A stretch of 64,000 bases of DNA, from contig NZ_VFPG01000001.1 of assembly GCF_006716565.1 (NCBI RefSeq), forward strand, positions 2,418,001-2,482,000. Direction: 5' to 3'. Both the position numbers and the translations under genes were made by a program. Numbering within the stretch: the stretch's first letter is position 1; each line of letters starts with the position of its first letter. This document shows, one piece after another, positions 8,165-17,641 of the stretch. Under the pieces are notes generated by a model that did not search any database, had not been told where the DNA came from, and worked only from the letters and a program-made list of their open reading frames with translations. This DNA comes from Nocardia bhagyanarayanae (lineage in GTDB: Bacteria > Actinomycetota > Actinomycetes > Mycobacteriales > Mycobacteriaceae).

Positions 8165-9601
8165 TCAGCCCTTGCCGCGACCCGCCTTGAAACCGAAGTC
8201 CCAGTTGTACATTCGCGCGATCTCCATGACGCCGGCGCCGGGCCTGCCCGCAGGCGGCCGGATGAAGGTGCCCTCCCGGCGGACCACCAGCTCGCCGTTG
8301 ATGTTCTCGATGTGCGCGAGCACCGCGTCACGCGAGTCGTCCACGCAGCCGTCGAGCGTCATCTCGATCGGCGGGCAGTTCAGCGGGTACAGCGTCGCGG
8401 TGGCCTGGACGCCGCGGAAATCGTTGGCGCCCTCGTAGATCGAGGTGAACACCAGGATCCGGCGGAACTGCGCGGTGAAATCCAGGTTGATGTCCAGGTT
8501 CTCGCCGGTGGCGCTGCTGCCGGTGCGGTCGTCCTGGTCCAGCCGGATGAACGGCGGGCGGTCCAGCGCGCCGAACGAGCGGTCCAGTGCGCGCACCGAA
8601 CCGATGCGGCCGTCGGCCAGCTCGAAGAAGCAGCTGAGGTCCAGATCCAGTCCGCCGCCGCCGCGCCGCCTGCCGAACAGGCCGCCGCCGCGCTGGGATT
8701 GGCTGGTCCAGTTCAAGTTCACCCGCATGGTGCCGCCGGTGGCGCCCTGCTTGGTGAGCGAGACCGAGGGCGCTTCCTTGGTGAGCGAGATCTTGCTCAT
8801 GTTCACCGGCGCGCCACCGCCCTGCGGGGGCGGCGGGGGCGCGTATTGCTGCTGCGGAGGCGGCGGCGCGTACTGCGGCTGGGGCGGGGGCGGAGCGTAC
8901 TGTTGCTGCGCGAATTGCGGTGGCGGCGGCGCGTATTGCTGCTGCGGCGGCGGTGGTGCGTATTGCTGCTGCGGCGGAGCGTACGGCTGCTGCGGCGGCG
9001 CGTACTGCTGCGGCGGCGGCGCGAACTGCTGGGTCGGCGCGGGCGGCGGGGTCTGCTGGGCGGGCTGCTGTGCCGCGGGCGCCGGATCGTCGTCGACGGA
9101 GATGCCGAAATCGGTCGCCAGCCCGGCCAATCCGGAGTCGTAGCCCTGACCAACCGCGCGGAACTTCCACGCGCCCTGGCGGCGGTACAGCTCGCCGAGC
9201 ACGAACGCGGTCTCGGTGGTGGCGCCGGTGCTGTCGAAGCGCGCCACCTCGGCGCCGTTCGTGGCGTCCAGCACCCGCACGTAGAGGCCCCGGAACTGGC
9301 CGAAGGTGCCGCCGTCGGCGGATGCCGCGATGACGACGGTCTCGACCTGCGGTTCGACCTGCGCCAGCTGTACCGACAGCACGTCGAGCACCGTCGGGCC
9401 CTGCTGTTTGCCCTCGTGCCGGACCGCGCCCGACGGGTGCAGCGGCTGGTTGTAGAAAACGAAGTCGTTGTCGGAGCGGACCTTACCGCCGACCAGCAAC
9501 AGGGCCGAGGCATCCGCGTCCGGGATTCCGGGACCCGACTGCCACCCCAGCTCGATGCGGACCGCGGACATCGGCACCGGAACGTTGGCGCCCTTCATCA
9601 T
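8165..9601 (-). CDS. Double TerD-domain protein with a Gln/Pro/Tyr-rich linker
   Basis: 478 residues with two TerD-type calcium-binding/stress domains. The first spans about 1-175 ([27 protein letters not shown]). The second covers about the last 210 residues and keeps the classic opening [14 protein letters not shown] and a cluster of acidic residues. Between them lies a linker of roughly 90 residues built of repeats such as QQYAPPP. TerD proteins belong to tellurite and chemical-stress systems of uncertain mechanism. Tandem ATGs occur at 9601 and 9598; a TTG at 9616 could add five codons. The rest of a ter operon is not nearby. Confidence 0.88.
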   Translation of the reverse strand: MMKGANVPVPMSAVRIELGWQSGPGIPDADASALLLVGGKVRSDNDFVFYNQPLHPSGAVRHEGKQQGPTVLDVLSVQLAQVEPQVETVVIAASADGGTFGQFRGLYVRVLDATNGAEVARFDSTGATTETAFVLGELYRRQGAWKFRAVGQGYDSGLAGLATDFGISVDDDPAPAAQQPAQQTPPPAPTQQFAPPPQQYAPPQQPYAPPQQQYAPPPPQQQYAPPPPQFAQQQYAPPPPQPQYAPPPPQQQYAPPPPPQGGGAPVNMSKISLTKEAPSVSLTKQGATGGTMRVNLNWTSQSQRGGGLFGRRRGGGGLDLDLSCFFELADGRIGSVRALDRSFGALDRPPFIRLDQDDRTGSSATGENLDINLDFTAQFRRILVFTSIYEGANDFRGVQATATLYPLNCPPIEMTLDGCVDDSRDAVLAHIENINGELVVRREGTFIRPPAGRPGAGVMEIARMYNWDFGFKAGRGKG

Positions 9602-9688
9602 CGACACAGCAGTCAACGTATACGACGCGGGCGGTGCTCGTCATCCGTGTTCGGCGCCACGGTGCGGAACAGTTCGTCCGCGTCCGAT

Positions 9689-10219
9689 TCAGCGCGTGGG
9701 CGGCGCGATCTTCCAGTGCGCGCTGAGCGCACCGGCGATCTCCGGCAGCACCGTCACCGGAACGCGCTTGTGACGCAACATCTCCCGGATCTGCTCGACC
9801 TGATCGCGTTTGCGCAGGTCGTACGCGCCGGATACCGGCCGGACCACCGGTGGGATGGACAGCAGCACCAGTTCCCCGTGCCGCTCGTCGCCGCCCGACA
9901 GATCGAGCGCCAGCGACCAGCGCGCCCGCTCGTCCAGCGTGAAGCGGCCCGCCACCACCCGGTCCCACTCGATGCTCGACTCCGCCCACGGCGTACGGCG
10001 GTAGATGGCGCCCTCGGTGAGCACGATGGCGTCGCGCCCGAAGAGCGCGACCAGGAGCGCGATGCCCGCGACCGCGCCCGCGAGCAGGCCGGTGAACACC
10101 CGATTCAGTCCGAACCCGGTCACGATCGCGGCGCACACGAGGACGGTCACCGCGATGCCGAGCGTGCCGTAGAGCATGACTCGCCGAGTCGGGACCACGC
10201 CCGCGCGCACCATCGTCAT
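9689..10219 (-). CDS. Membrane protein with a PH-like cytosolic domain
   Basis: 176 residues. Two hydrophobic helices near the N-terminus (about 14-36 and 41-60) are followed by a soluble domain with alternating beta-like segments (AIVLTEGAIYRRTPW, SIEWDRVVAGRFTL, HGELVLLSIPPVV). This arrangement suggests a PH-like domain, but I recognise no named family. It stands alone between the TerD protein and the encapsulin operon, on the same strand as both. Confidence 0.65.
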   Translation of the reverse strand: MTMVRAGVVPTRRVMLYGTLGIAVTVLVCAAIVTGFGLNRVFTGLLAGAVAGIALLVALFGRDAIVLTEGAIYRRTPWAESSIEWDRVVAGRFTLDERARWSLALDLSGGDERHGELVLLSIPPVVRPVSGAYDLRKRDQVEQIREMLRHKRVPVTVLPEIAGALSAHWKIAPPTR

Positions 10220-10284
10220 ACCGTCGCACCTCCTGGAACTACCGGGTCACCGTACCCGAGGATCCGGAGGGTCCGCGTCTGCCG

Positions 10285-11085
10285 TCAGGCGCGCAGCGCG
10301 ACCGCCGCCTCCGCGGTGTAGACCAGGAACTGCAAGCTCTGCTGGAAATACAGCCGCACCGACTCGGCGTCGTGCGAGAGGTAGCCGATGGAGAGGTCCT
10401 GGCCGAGGCTGAGGTCGAAGTCGCCGCCGCGGGTGGTCAGCACGAACGCGCCGTCGATGGCCGGAGCCCAGATGATCTCCCCCTCGGGGATCAGGCGCTC
10501 GATGTGGGTGCGGATCATGTGCCCGTGGTCGGAGGTCTCGCTCACCGCGGTGTACAGGTCGGCGCTCAGCAGTACCGAGTACGGTCCGTCCACACCGGCC
10601 AAGCGCAACGCGCTCAGCGCCTGGGCGACGGCCTCCGGGACCAGGCGCGGGTCCTCGGGCACCTGGATCGGCTCGTTCGACGAGCTCGCGCGGATACCGG
10701 TGATGCTCGCACCGGTGTAACCCTCGAAGATGGCGCGGTCCTCGGCGAAGGCGATCCGCCGGGCGGCCTCCTTCACCGGATCCAGATCGGTGTCCTTCGC
10801 GCCACGCTCCACGTTGTCGAGTTCCTCGCGGGAGAGCGTGAACGGCACCCGCAGCTCGACCAGCGGCGCGACGACGCGCTGGCGCGCCTGCACGCCCTCG
10901 TCCGGCGCGGCGATCGGGGTGGTGCGGCCGAGGCCGACGGCGGAGTAGTCGGTGCCGTGCGGGCCGGACACGTCGACCACCCGGCGGCCCGCGATGTGCC
11001 GCTTGAAGGTGCGGGTGGCCTCTTCCTCGATCGCCGTCCATGCCTCGGAGGTGATCGGCGCGAGTTCGCGATGGAGGTTGTTCAC
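10285..11085 (-). CDS. Family 1 encapsulin shell protein
   Basis: 266 residues, homologous to CFP29/linocin-type encapsulins (start MNNLHRELAPITSEAWTAIE). These have the HK97 phage-capsid fold and assemble into 60-subunit nanocompartments. The conserved core TDYSAVGLGRT and the C-terminal QSLQFLVYTAEAAVAL match. The GTG start overlaps the DyP stop (GTGA). Its Shine-Dalgarno AAAAGGAGC lies inside the last DyP codons, so shell and cargo are translationally coupled. Cargo is clearly the upstream peroxidase, as in M. tuberculosis. Confidence 0.95.
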   Translation of the reverse strand: MNNLHRELAPITSEAWTAIEEEATRTFKRHIAGRRVVDVSGPHGTDYSAVGLGRTTPIAAPDEGVQARQRVVAPLVELRVPFTLSREELDNVERGAKDTDLDPVKEAARRIAFAEDRAIFEGYTGASITGIRASSSNEPIQVPEDPRLVPEAVAQALSALRLAGVDGPYSVLLSADLYTAVSETSDHGHMIRTHIERLIPEGEIIWAPAIDGAFVLTTRGGDFDLSLGQDLSIGYLSHDAESVRLYFQQSLQFLVYTAEAAVALRA

Positions 11086-12128
11086 GGGATGCTCCTTTTC
11101 AACGTGCCGATACCGAGTGAGCCGTCGCCCGCCACGGCGGACATTTCAACGTCGTTGCGCGGCAGAGATTCCGCGCTGGTCTCCGCGTCGGGTGGCGGCG
11201 GCAGTTCGTCGAAGAAGTCCAGCGGGGGCGCGAAGAACAGCGTGCCGGTGACCGCGACCGAGAAATCCAGGATCCGGTCGTAGGCCGCCTCTTCGGTGCC
11301 CTCGAACATCCGCGAGAGCATGGTCTCGGTGACGCTCGGGGTGGCCGCGTAGGCGATGTAGTAGGTGCCGAACTGCCCCTCACGCACGCTGCCGAAAGGC
11401 ATGTTGGCGCGGACGATCTGGCGTTCGGTGCCGTCCGCGTCGACCACGGTGTTCACCGCGACGTGCGAATCGGCGGGCTTGTCCTCGTCGGAGAGCTCGA
11501 AATCGTCCAGCTTGGTGCGGCCGATGATCTTCTCCTGCTGCTCGACCGTCAGCGCGCGCCATTCGTCCAGCGGATGCAGGTATTTCTGCACGACAACGTA
11601 ACTGCCACCGGCGAATTCGGGATCCTCGTCGCCGACCAGCGCGGCGCCGATCGCGGCCGTGCCCTCGGGATTCTCGGTGCCGTCCACGAAACCGAGCAGA
11701 TCGCGCTGCTCGAAGTAACGGAAGCCGACGGTCTCGTCGACGATGGTCGCCGCGCCTGCGAGCCGGTCGCCGATCACCATGGCCAGCTCGAAGCAGGCGT
11801 CGTGCACCTCGGACCTGATGTGGAACAGCAGATCGCCCGGCGTCGACGGCGCCCGATGGTGTTCGCCGACGAACTCGCGCAGCGGATGCAGTTCGGCCGG
11901 ACGCGGCCCGGCGAACAGGCGGTCCCACGCGTCCGAGCCGATCGAGGTCACGCAGCTCAACCCCGCGCCGGGCAGCCGGAAACCGACCGAACGGCGCAAA
12001 CCGGGCATATCGGCGAGCAGATCGCGCACCGTCGCTTCGCCACCCTCGTCGATGGTGGCGACGAGGAAGATCGCCGCCGGTGTGAGCGGTTCGAGGATCG
12101 GCTGCGGCTCACCCATGAGCTCGAGCAT
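11082..12128 (-). CDS. Dye-decolorizing peroxidase, encapsulin cargo
   Basis: 348-residue heme peroxidase. It has the GxxDG motif (GFVDG at 146-150, catalytic Asp149), a probable heme-ligand His222 in ADSHVAVN, and Arg240 before ANMPFG. The tail after about residue 305 is Pro/Asp/Glu-rich and ends in DGSLGIGTLKRSIP, a canonical encapsulin cargo-loading peptide. The enzyme should therefore act inside the shell encoded by the next gene, probably in oxidative-stress defence. ATG at 12116 is an alternative start. A large palindrome lies just upstream at 12151-12243. Confidence 0.95.
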   Translation of the reverse strand: MLELMGEPQPILEPLTPAAIFLVATIDEGGEATVRDLLADMPGLRRSVGFRLPGAGLSCVTSIGSDAWDRLFAGPRPAELHPLREFVGEHHRAPSTPGDLLFHIRSEVHDACFELAMVIGDRLAGAATIVDETVGFRYFEQRDLLGFVDGTENPEGTAAIGAALVGDEDPEFAGGSYVVVQKYLHPLDEWRALTVEQQEKIIGRTKLDDFELSDEDKPADSHVAVNTVVDADGTERQIVRANMPFGSVREGQFGTYYIAYAATPSVTETMLSRMFEGTEEAAYDRILDFSVAVTGTLFFAPPLDFFDELPPPPDAETSAESLPRNDVEMSAVAGDGSLGIGTLKRSIP

Positions 12129-12150
12129 ATTGGCGCGCTGTCGCGCGCGT

Positions 12151-12243
12151 GTTCGCGGCCCCTTGTGTCTCGCTTCCCAGCGGTCGAGACTCGCGACTTC
12201 GTCGCATGCGCTTCGACCGCTGGGAAGCGAGACGGCCGCGAAC
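12151..12243. repeat. Large nested palindrome between cupin and DyP genes
   Basis: An outer arm GTTCGCGGCC (12151-12160) pairs with GGCCGCGAAC (12234-12243). A 21-bp inner arm (12167-12187) pairs exactly with 12213-12233, and GCGAC-TTC-GTCGC (12193-12205) forms a hairpin in the loop. Only a 6-nt bulge interrupts the 31-bp stem. There is no T-tract. It lies downstream of the cupin gene and directly upstream of the DyP-encapsulin operon, so it may be a terminator, a processing site or a cruciform regulator. Confidence 0.85.
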
Positions 12244-12328
12244 GGGCTCGTAAGACTCGCCCTCGGGGTGGTCGGGAGAGCGCGGAGCGTGCCGTTCCCT
12301 CGAGCGGACGTCACTCAGGCGATGCGCG

Positions 12329-12655
12329 CTACTTGGCAACTGTCAGCAAGAACGCGACGTCGTCGACCGCTTTCACGCTGTGCCGCGCCTTCGGGACGAC
12401 GAGCAGGTCGCCCGCCGAGCCCTTCCATTCGTTCGCGCCGCTGATCAAGGTCAGAGTGCCGGTGAGTACCAGCAGGGTGGCGTCGCCCGCGTTGTCGTGT
12501 TCGGCCAGGCTCTGGCCCGCGGTGAGGCCGACGACGGTCTGGCGCAGCGTATGGGCGTGACCGCCGTAGATGGTTTGCGAGCTGCGCCCGCTGGTGGCAG
12601 TTGCGGCCAATTTCAATTGCTGGCGAGCGACCGCGGTCAGGGATTTCTTGTCCAT
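12329..12655 (-). CDS. Small cupin-domain protein
   Basis: 108-residue single-domain cupin. Motif 1 is degenerate (TVVGLTAGQSLAEHDNAGDATLLVLTG, with one His) and motif 2 is GDLLVVPKARHSVKAVDD. Only a few of the usual metal ligands are present, so metal binding may be weak. Function unknown; such proteins are often sensors or small isomerases/oxygenases. ATG at 12655. It is on the same strand as, but separated by about 200 bp and a large palindrome from, the DyP-encapsulin operon. Confidence 0.8.
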   Translation of the reverse strand: MDKKSLTAVARQQLKLAATATSGRSSQTIYGGHAHTLRQTVVGLTAGQSLAEHDNAGDATLLVLTGTLTLISGANEWKGSAGDLLVVPKARHSVKAVDDVAFLLTVAK

Positions 12656-12821
12656 GGACTGCCTTTCGCGTCACATCCGCCGGTGCAGGGCTGGTGTCAC
12701 CGGCTCGGGGCGCTCGGGGCGGACGATGGTCCGCACCGCCGCTTATCTGGAGTATGCCCGACGGGGGCCGCCCGCGTGCCGGGTTTGCCCGGCCTGGGCG
12801 TGTTGCGGCGGAGGGGTGCGC

Positions 12822-13337
12822 TCAGTCGGCGGTGCGGCGCAGATATCTGCGGATGCGGAAACGCAGCCCGGTCGTGGACGTGCGCCATTCCTCCGGCTCG
12901 TCCGCATGCCACTCGGGACCGATGGCGGGAGCGTGCGCGTCGCCCTGAACGCTGATCTCCACCTCGGTCACCAACAGTTCGGTCGCGAAATCCATGGCGG
13001 CGCGGTAGATTTCGCCGCCGCCCGCGATCCACACCGGATCCGGCGCGGAGAGTTCGAGCGCCTCGGCCAGCGAGCCCGCGCGTTCCACGCCAGGCGCGGA
13101 CCAGTGCGGCTGCCTGGTCACCACGATGTTGCGTCGCCCGGCCAGCGGGCGGAACTTGGGCGGCAGCGAATCCCAGGTGCGCCTGCCCATGATCACCGGG
13201 TGGCCCCAGGTCACGGTCCGGAAGTTGGCCATGTCCTCGGGGACGCGCCAGGGGATGGTGTTCTCGAAGCCGATCACGCCGTCGGGAGTCTGGGCCCAGA
13301 TCAGGCCGATGGTGCGGGTGCGCACGGCCGTACTCAC
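12822..13337 (-). CDS. folA: Dihydrofolate reductase
   Basis: 171 residues, the normal bacterial size. It reduces dihydrofolate to tetrahydrofolate with NADPH. Seen: [20 protein letters not shown] at the active site, [10 protein letters not shown], and the cofactor loop WIAGGGEIY. The GTG start overlaps the thyA stop (GTGA). Together the pair forms the thymidylate cycle: ThyA makes dihydrofolate, which this enzyme recycles. Confidence 0.95.
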   Translation of the reverse strand: MSTAVRTRTIGLIWAQTPDGVIGFENTIPWRVPEDMANFRTVTWGHPVIMGRRTWDSLPPKFRPLAGRRNIVVTRQPHWSAPGVERAGSLAEALELSAPDPVWIAGGGEIYRAAMDFATELLVTEVEISVQGDAHAPAIGPEWHADEPEEWRTSTTGLRFRIRRYLRRTAD

Positions 13338-14134
13338 ACCGCCACCGGCGCCTTGATTGCCGGATGATGTTGGTAGCCAACCACTTCGATGTCCTCGTAG
13401 GTGTAATCGAACAGGCTCGCCGCGCGGCGCAGGCGAAGCCGGGGGAACGGATACGGCTCACGGCGCAGCTGCTCGGTGACCTGCTCGACGTGGTTGTCGT
13501 AGATGTGGCAGTCGCCGCCGGTCCAGATGAAGTCGCCGGGTTCGAGCCCGGTCTGCTGGGCCACCATGTGGGTGAGCAGCGCGTAGCTGGCGATGTTGAA
13601 CGGCACGCCGAGGAACAGGTCCGCGCTGCGCTGATACAGCTGGCAGGAGAGCTTCCCGTCGGCGACGTAGAACTGGAAGAACGCGTGGCACGGGGCCAGC
13701 GCCATCTTGTCCAGCTCGGCGACGTTCCACGCGGAGACGATGATGCGGCGCGAATCCGGGTCGGTGCGCAGGGTGTCGAGCACCTGGCCGATCTGGTCGA
13801 TGTGCGCGCCATCCGGTGTCGGCCAGGAGCGCCACTGCACGCCGTAGACGGGACCGAGCTCGCCCTGCGGGTCGGCCCACTCGTCCCAGATCGTCACGCC
13901 GTGCTCGCGCAGCCAGCCGACGTTCGAATCGCCGCGCAGGAACCACAGCAATTCGTACACGATCGACTTGAGGTGCACCTTCTTCGTGGTGATCAGCGGG
14001 AAGCCCGCCCCGAGGTCGTAGCGCAGCTGATGGCCGAACACGCTGCGGGTGCCGGTGCCGGTGCGATCCGCCTTCGCGGTCCCGGTCTCCAACACCAGGC
14101 GGAGCAAATCCTCGTACTGCGTATCCGTCGCCAC
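13334..14134 (-). CDS. thyA: Thymidylate synthase
   Basis: 266 residues, near the E. coli length of 264. It methylates dUMP to dTMP using methylene-tetrahydrofolate. Visible motifs are [18 protein letters not shown], the catalytic Cys in [31 protein letters not shown] and [17 protein letters not shown] at 14134 is chosen; a TTG three codons earlier is possible. It is translationally coupled to folA and divergent from cobF. Confidence 0.95.
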   Translation of the reverse strand: MATDTQYEDLLRLVLETGTAKADRTGTGTRSVFGHQLRYDLGAGFPLITTKKVHLKSIVYELLWFLRGDSNVGWLREHGVTIWDEWADPQGELGPVYGVQWRSWPTPDGAHIDQIGQVLDTLRTDPDSRRIIVSAWNVAELDKMALAPCHAFFQFYVADGKLSCQLYQRSADLFLGVPFNIASYALLTHMVAQQTGLEPGDFIWTGGDCHIYDNHVEQVTEQLRREPYPFPRLRLRRAASLFDYTYEDIEVVGYQHHPAIKAPVAV

Positions 14135-14263
14135 GGTTGGCAAGCTTACTTGTCCGGGTCGGTGGGAACGACCGGCTGTAGTGGTGCGCGGAGGCGGGGG
14201 TCGAATGGCGCGAGCGCGGTGCGGCTTGCGGCATGGGCGTGGGCTGCTGGCAAGCTTTCGCGC

Positions 14264-15004
14264 ATGCGCAAGCTCTTCGTGATCGGCATCGGTGCGGGTG
14301 ACCCGGACCAGGTGACGGTGCAGGCGATCAAGGCCATGCGGCAGGTCGACACGTTCTTCGTGATCGCCAAGGGCGTCGAGAAACAGGAGCTGCTCGACGT
14401 GCGGACCGCGATCCTGGCCGAGCACGTCGAGCGGCCGTACCGGGTCGTGGAGATCACCGATCCGCCGCGCGATCGCGACCCGGCCGACTATCGCGGCGTC
14501 GTCGTGGACTGGCACGAGCGCAGGGCCACGCTGCTCGCGGAGGCTTTCGCGGCGGAAGAAGGCGTGGGCGGGATTCTGGTGTGGGGCGATCCGTCGCTCT
14601 ACGACAGCACCCTGCGCATGGTGGAGCTGGTGCTGGAAAGCGGCCGGACCACCTTCGACTACGAGGTGATCCCGGGCGTGACCAGCGCGCAGGCGCTTGC
14701 CGCGCGCCACCGCATGGTGCTGCACCGCATCGGCGAACCGGTGCACGTCACCACCGGCCGACGCCTGCGCGAGGACGGTCTCGGCCACGGTTCGACGCTG
14801 GTCATGCTGGACGGTGAGTGCTCGTTCACCGAGCTGCCCGGCGACGACGTGCACATCTGGTGGGGCGCCTACCTCGGCATGCCGGACGAGACGCTCGTCG
14901 CGGGTCCGCTGCGCGCGGTACAGGACGAGATCCTGGAGCGGCGGGCCGCGCTGCGCGCCGAGAAGGGCTGGATCATGGACATCTACCTGTTGCGCCGCGG
15001 CTGA
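14264..15004 (+). CDS. cobF: Precorrin-6A synthase (deacetylating)
   Basis: 246-residue SAM-dependent tetrapyrrole methyltransferase. In aerobic cobalamin synthesis CobF methylates precorrin-5 at C1 and releases acetate. Evidence: N-terminal [41 protein letters not shown] and [15 protein letters not shown], all typical of the fold and of CobF. Other cob genes are not in the window. The decamer TGGCAAGCTT occurs just before this start and again before the divergent thyA start. Confidence 0.92.
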   Translation: MRKLFVIGIGAGDPDQVTVQAIKAMRQVDTFFVIAKGVEKQELLDVRTAILAEHVERPYRVVEITDPPRDRDPADYRGVVVDWHERRATLLAEAFAAEEGVGGILVWGDPSLYDSTLRMVELVLESGRTTFDYEVIPGVTSAQALAARHRMVLHRIGEPVHVTTGRRLREDGLGHGSTLVMLDGECSFTELPGDDVHIWWGAYLGMPDETLVAGPLRAVQDEILERRAALRAEKGWIMDIYLLRRG

Positions 15005-15047
15005 TCGTTCGGCCCGGGCTGTCGGTGGTCTTCAGTACCCTGGACGC

Positions 15048-15917
15048 GTGCCCGAGCTACCGGAAGTGGAGGCGTTGGCGCAGTTCCTGCGGGAACACGC
15101 GGTCGGCGCGGTGGTGGGGCGTGTCGACGTGGCCGCGCTGAGCGCGGTCAAGACGTTCGACCCGCCCGTGACGGCGCTGTCCGGACGGGACGTGACCGGT
15201 GCGGGTCGCTGGGGCAAGTTCCTCGGCATGGACTGCTCGGGACTCTGGTTGATCACCCATCTGTCCCGCGGCGGCTGGCTGCGCTGGATCGATGAGCCGA
15301 GTCCGACCCCGCCGAAACCCGGCGGCAAGAGCCCCTTGGCGCTGCGGGTGCACTTCTTCACGCCCGAGGGCGCGACGCCCGCGTTCGATCTGACCGAGGC
15401 GGGAACGAAGAAGCGCCTCGCGGTCTACGTCGTCGAGGATCCGAAGATGGTGCCCGGCATCGCACGGCTCGGGCCCGACGCGCTCGAGGTCACCGAGCCG
15501 CAGTTCGACGAGATACTGCACGGCACCTCGCAGCGAATCAAGACGGCCATCGTCGATCAGTCGCTGCTGGCCGGTATCGGCAACGCCTACTCCGACGAGA
15601 TCCTGCACACCGCCAAGGTCTCGCCGTTCGCGAACACCAAGACCCTCACCGCCGAGAAGACCGCGCAACTGTACGAGGCGATGCGCACCGTGCTCACCGA
15701 CGCGGTCCAACGCTCGGTCGGCCAAGCCGCGGCGCGGCTCAAGGGCGAGAAGCGCTCCGGCATGCGGGTGCACGCGCGCACCGGGCAGCCGTGCCCGGTC
15801 TGCGGCGACACCGTTCGCGAGGTCTCCTACGCCGAACGGTCCTTTCAGTACTGTCCGACCTGTCAGGCCGGCGGCAAGGTGCTCGCCGACCGCAGGATGT
15901 CGCGGTTGCTGAAGTGA
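15048..15917 (+). CDS. Formamidopyrimidine-DNA glycosylase family protein (Fpg/Nei)
   Basis: 289-residue base-excision repair glycosylase/AP lyase. After GTG the protein begins PELPEVE, giving the N-terminal proline nucleophile and Glu. Lys57 lies in GRWGKFLG, the helix-two-turn-helix has GIGNAYSDEIL (176-186), and a C-terminal zinc finger has Cys249/252 and Cys269/272. The start follows TACCCT by 6 bp, indicating a leaderless mRNA. It resembles the actinobacterial Fpg/Nei paralogues more than canonical MutM, so oxidised-base specificity is uncertain. It converges with the esterase gene. Confidence 0.92.
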   Translation: MPELPEVEALAQFLREHAVGAVVGRVDVAALSAVKTFDPPVTALSGRDVTGAGRWGKFLGMDCSGLWLITHLSRGGWLRWIDEPSPTPPKPGGKSPLALRVHFFTPEGATPAFDLTEAGTKKRLAVYVVEDPKMVPGIARLGPDALEVTEPQFDEILHGTSQRIKTAIVDQSLLAGIGNAYSDEILHTAKVSPFANTKTLTAEKTAQLYEAMRTVLTDAVQRSVGQAAARLKGEKRSGMRVHARTGQPCPVCGDTVREVSYAERSFQYCPTCQAGGKVLADRRMSRLLK

Positions 15918-15921
15918 GCCG

Positions 15922-17433
15922 TCAGGTCAGGGTCGGGACGCGAATGCCCTGCCAGGCCAGGCGTTTGGCGCGCTCTGGGTCGTGTTCGAGCCGGGTGGGG
16001 TTGTCGATGATCAGCGTGGTTCTGGTGTCCTCGGTGTAGCAGGGCCAGGACGGTAGCGGCGCGCCCGTGCGCGCGAAGGAAATCCAGTTGTCCTGGAACT
16101 GCTTGGTCACCGCGAGCAGGCCGCGGCGTCCGCCCGCCGCGGTGAAGGTGCGTCCGATCGGGCTGTCGGCCACGCCGAAGACCGGGATCAGTTCGGTCGC
16201 GTGGGTGGCGCCGATACCGGCGAGTTGCAGTGCGCGCGGGGTGAAGTCGTAGCGGTAGGCGTAGGTCGGCGCGTAGCGGCTGTGCCCCTCCATCACCGTG
16301 ACCGACGGCCGCCAGAACACGTAGTCGCCGCCCATCCGCACGGCGACGCGCGGCTGCGGGTAACCCGGGTAGGCCGCGGCGACGCGGGCCTCGACGTCCG
16401 CTCCGGCCCGGTCGAACAGGGCGCGCAGGCGCTGCGGATTGGTGGGCAGCTTGTCGGCGAAACGCGCGAACAGCGAACCCTCCTCGCGGTTGGTGCCGAT
16501 GACGAGCGGCACCCGGTGCGCGGCGCCGCTGGTGATCGCGTCGATCGGGGACTCCGGCAGATAGTCGCCGTCCACCACCGGGCAGATGGGGAACAGGCCC
16601 GGCCGCTCGTCGAGCACCGCGTTGCTCGTACGGTCGACGGCCCTGCGGATGTCGTTGGCCGGAGCCTCGGTGAGAACGCGGGTCGCGTCGGCGGGGTCCG
16701 CGCCGAGCGCGTCGAGGCAGCGGCGGGCGAACGTCTGGGCGTCTTCGGCGCTCAAAGCCCAGTCGGCGGGCGGACTTTGGGCGATGCCGCGGTGGAACAG
16801 GCCACGCGCCGCAGGGGTGGCGAGCAGCGCGAGCACAGCGTGCGCGCCCGCGGATTCGCCGAAGATGGTGACGTTGTCGGGGTCGCCGCCGAACTCGGCG
16901 ATGTTCCGCTGCACCCATTCGAGCGCGGCGACCTGGTCGCGCAGGCCGAGGTTGGCGTCGAAGGGCCGTTGCGGCGTGCCGAAGGCGCTGAAATCGACGT
17001 AACCGAACGCGCCGAGCCGGTAGTTCAGCGAAACGACGACCGCGTCGCCGTGCAGCGCGAGCCGGGCGCCCGAATACAGCGTCAGCGCCGACGTGCCGAT
17101 GAGGTAGCCGCCGCCGTGGATGAACACCAGCACCGGGCGCGGCCCCGCGGACGGCGCGGCGGGCGCGGTGACATTCAGCGTCAGGGAGTCCTCGCTGGTC
17201 GGCTGGTACGCCCTCGGCCCGATGCGGGCGCCCGCGCGATGCTGCATGGAGGCGTTGGCGAACTCGACGGCCATGCGCACCCCGGACCAGGGCCGCACCG
17301 GTTGCGGAGCGCGAAATCGCAGGTCGCCCACCGGCGGTGCCGCGTACGGCACCGAGCGCCAGCGCAGCACGCGGCGGCCCCGGCGACCGCGGACGACACC
17401 GTCGGCGGTCTTCACGTCGATCGTTGCCACCAT
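15922..17433 (-). CDS. Type B carboxylesterase
   Basis: 503-residue alpha/beta-hydrolase of the carboxylesterase/cholinesterase family. It has the oxyanion hole FIHGGGYLIG, the nucleophile elbow GESAGAHA, a Glu in NREEGSLF and a late catalytic His in ELIPVFG-region sequence (GATHATELIPV). There is no signal peptide, so it is likely cytosolic. Substrate unknown; such enzymes hydrolyse short or medium esters. It is monocistronic, converging on the glycosylase gene with a 4-bp gap. Confidence 0.9.
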   Translation of the reverse strand: MVATIDVKTADGVVRGRRGRRVLRWRSVPYAAPPVGDLRFRAPQPVRPWSGVRMAVEFANASMQHRAGARIGPRAYQPTSEDSLTLNVTAPAAPSAGPRPVLVFIHGGGYLIGTSALTLYSGARLALHGDAVVVSLNYRLGAFGYVDFSAFGTPQRPFDANLGLRDQVAALEWVQRNIAEFGGDPDNVTIFGESAGAHAVLALLATPAARGLFHRGIAQSPPADWALSAEDAQTFARRCLDALGADPADATRVLTEAPANDIRRAVDRTSNAVLDERPGLFPICPVVDGDYLPESPIDAITSGAAHRVPLVIGTNREEGSLFARFADKLPTNPQRLRALFDRAGADVEARVAAAYPGYPQPRVAVRMGGDYVFWRPSVTVMEGHSRYAPTYAYRYDFTPRALQLAGIGATHATELIPVFGVADSPIGRTFTAAGGRRGLLAVTKQFQDNWISFARTGAPLPSWPCYTEDTRTTLIIDNPTRLEHDPERAKRLAWQGIRVPTLT

Positions 17434-17641
17434 TGATCGATGGTAACTGGATCAGGTTCTCGTTCGGGCTGACCTGGCTCGACCGGTTCCTACCAGCTGA
17501 TTCCGGTTTCATTGCCACGGCTTTCCAGAACAAGCAGCAGCCCGATCGGGCGCGTGTGCACCGCGGCCTACCCGTGCGGCCGCCCGACCGCCGGGCAGGT
17601 GGCCAGGCATGGTGGCCGCGGGCAGGGCGGGTGTGTGAGGG

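Noticed and set aside
8312..10321. A 669-codon open frame on the plus strand opposite the TerD and membrane-protein genes
   Set aside because: It is Arg-rich with no family features and lies antisense to clear TerD domains; high GC creates such shadows.
10285..11085. Encapsulin as a phage capsid remnant
   Set aside because: The coupled DyP gene with a cargo-loading peptide shows a functional nanocompartment, and no other phage gene is near.
14137..14263. Cobalamin riboswitch upstream of cobF
   Set aside because: The gap is about 120 bp and no B12-box-like sequence is visible; only a short direct repeat TGGCAAGCTT was found.
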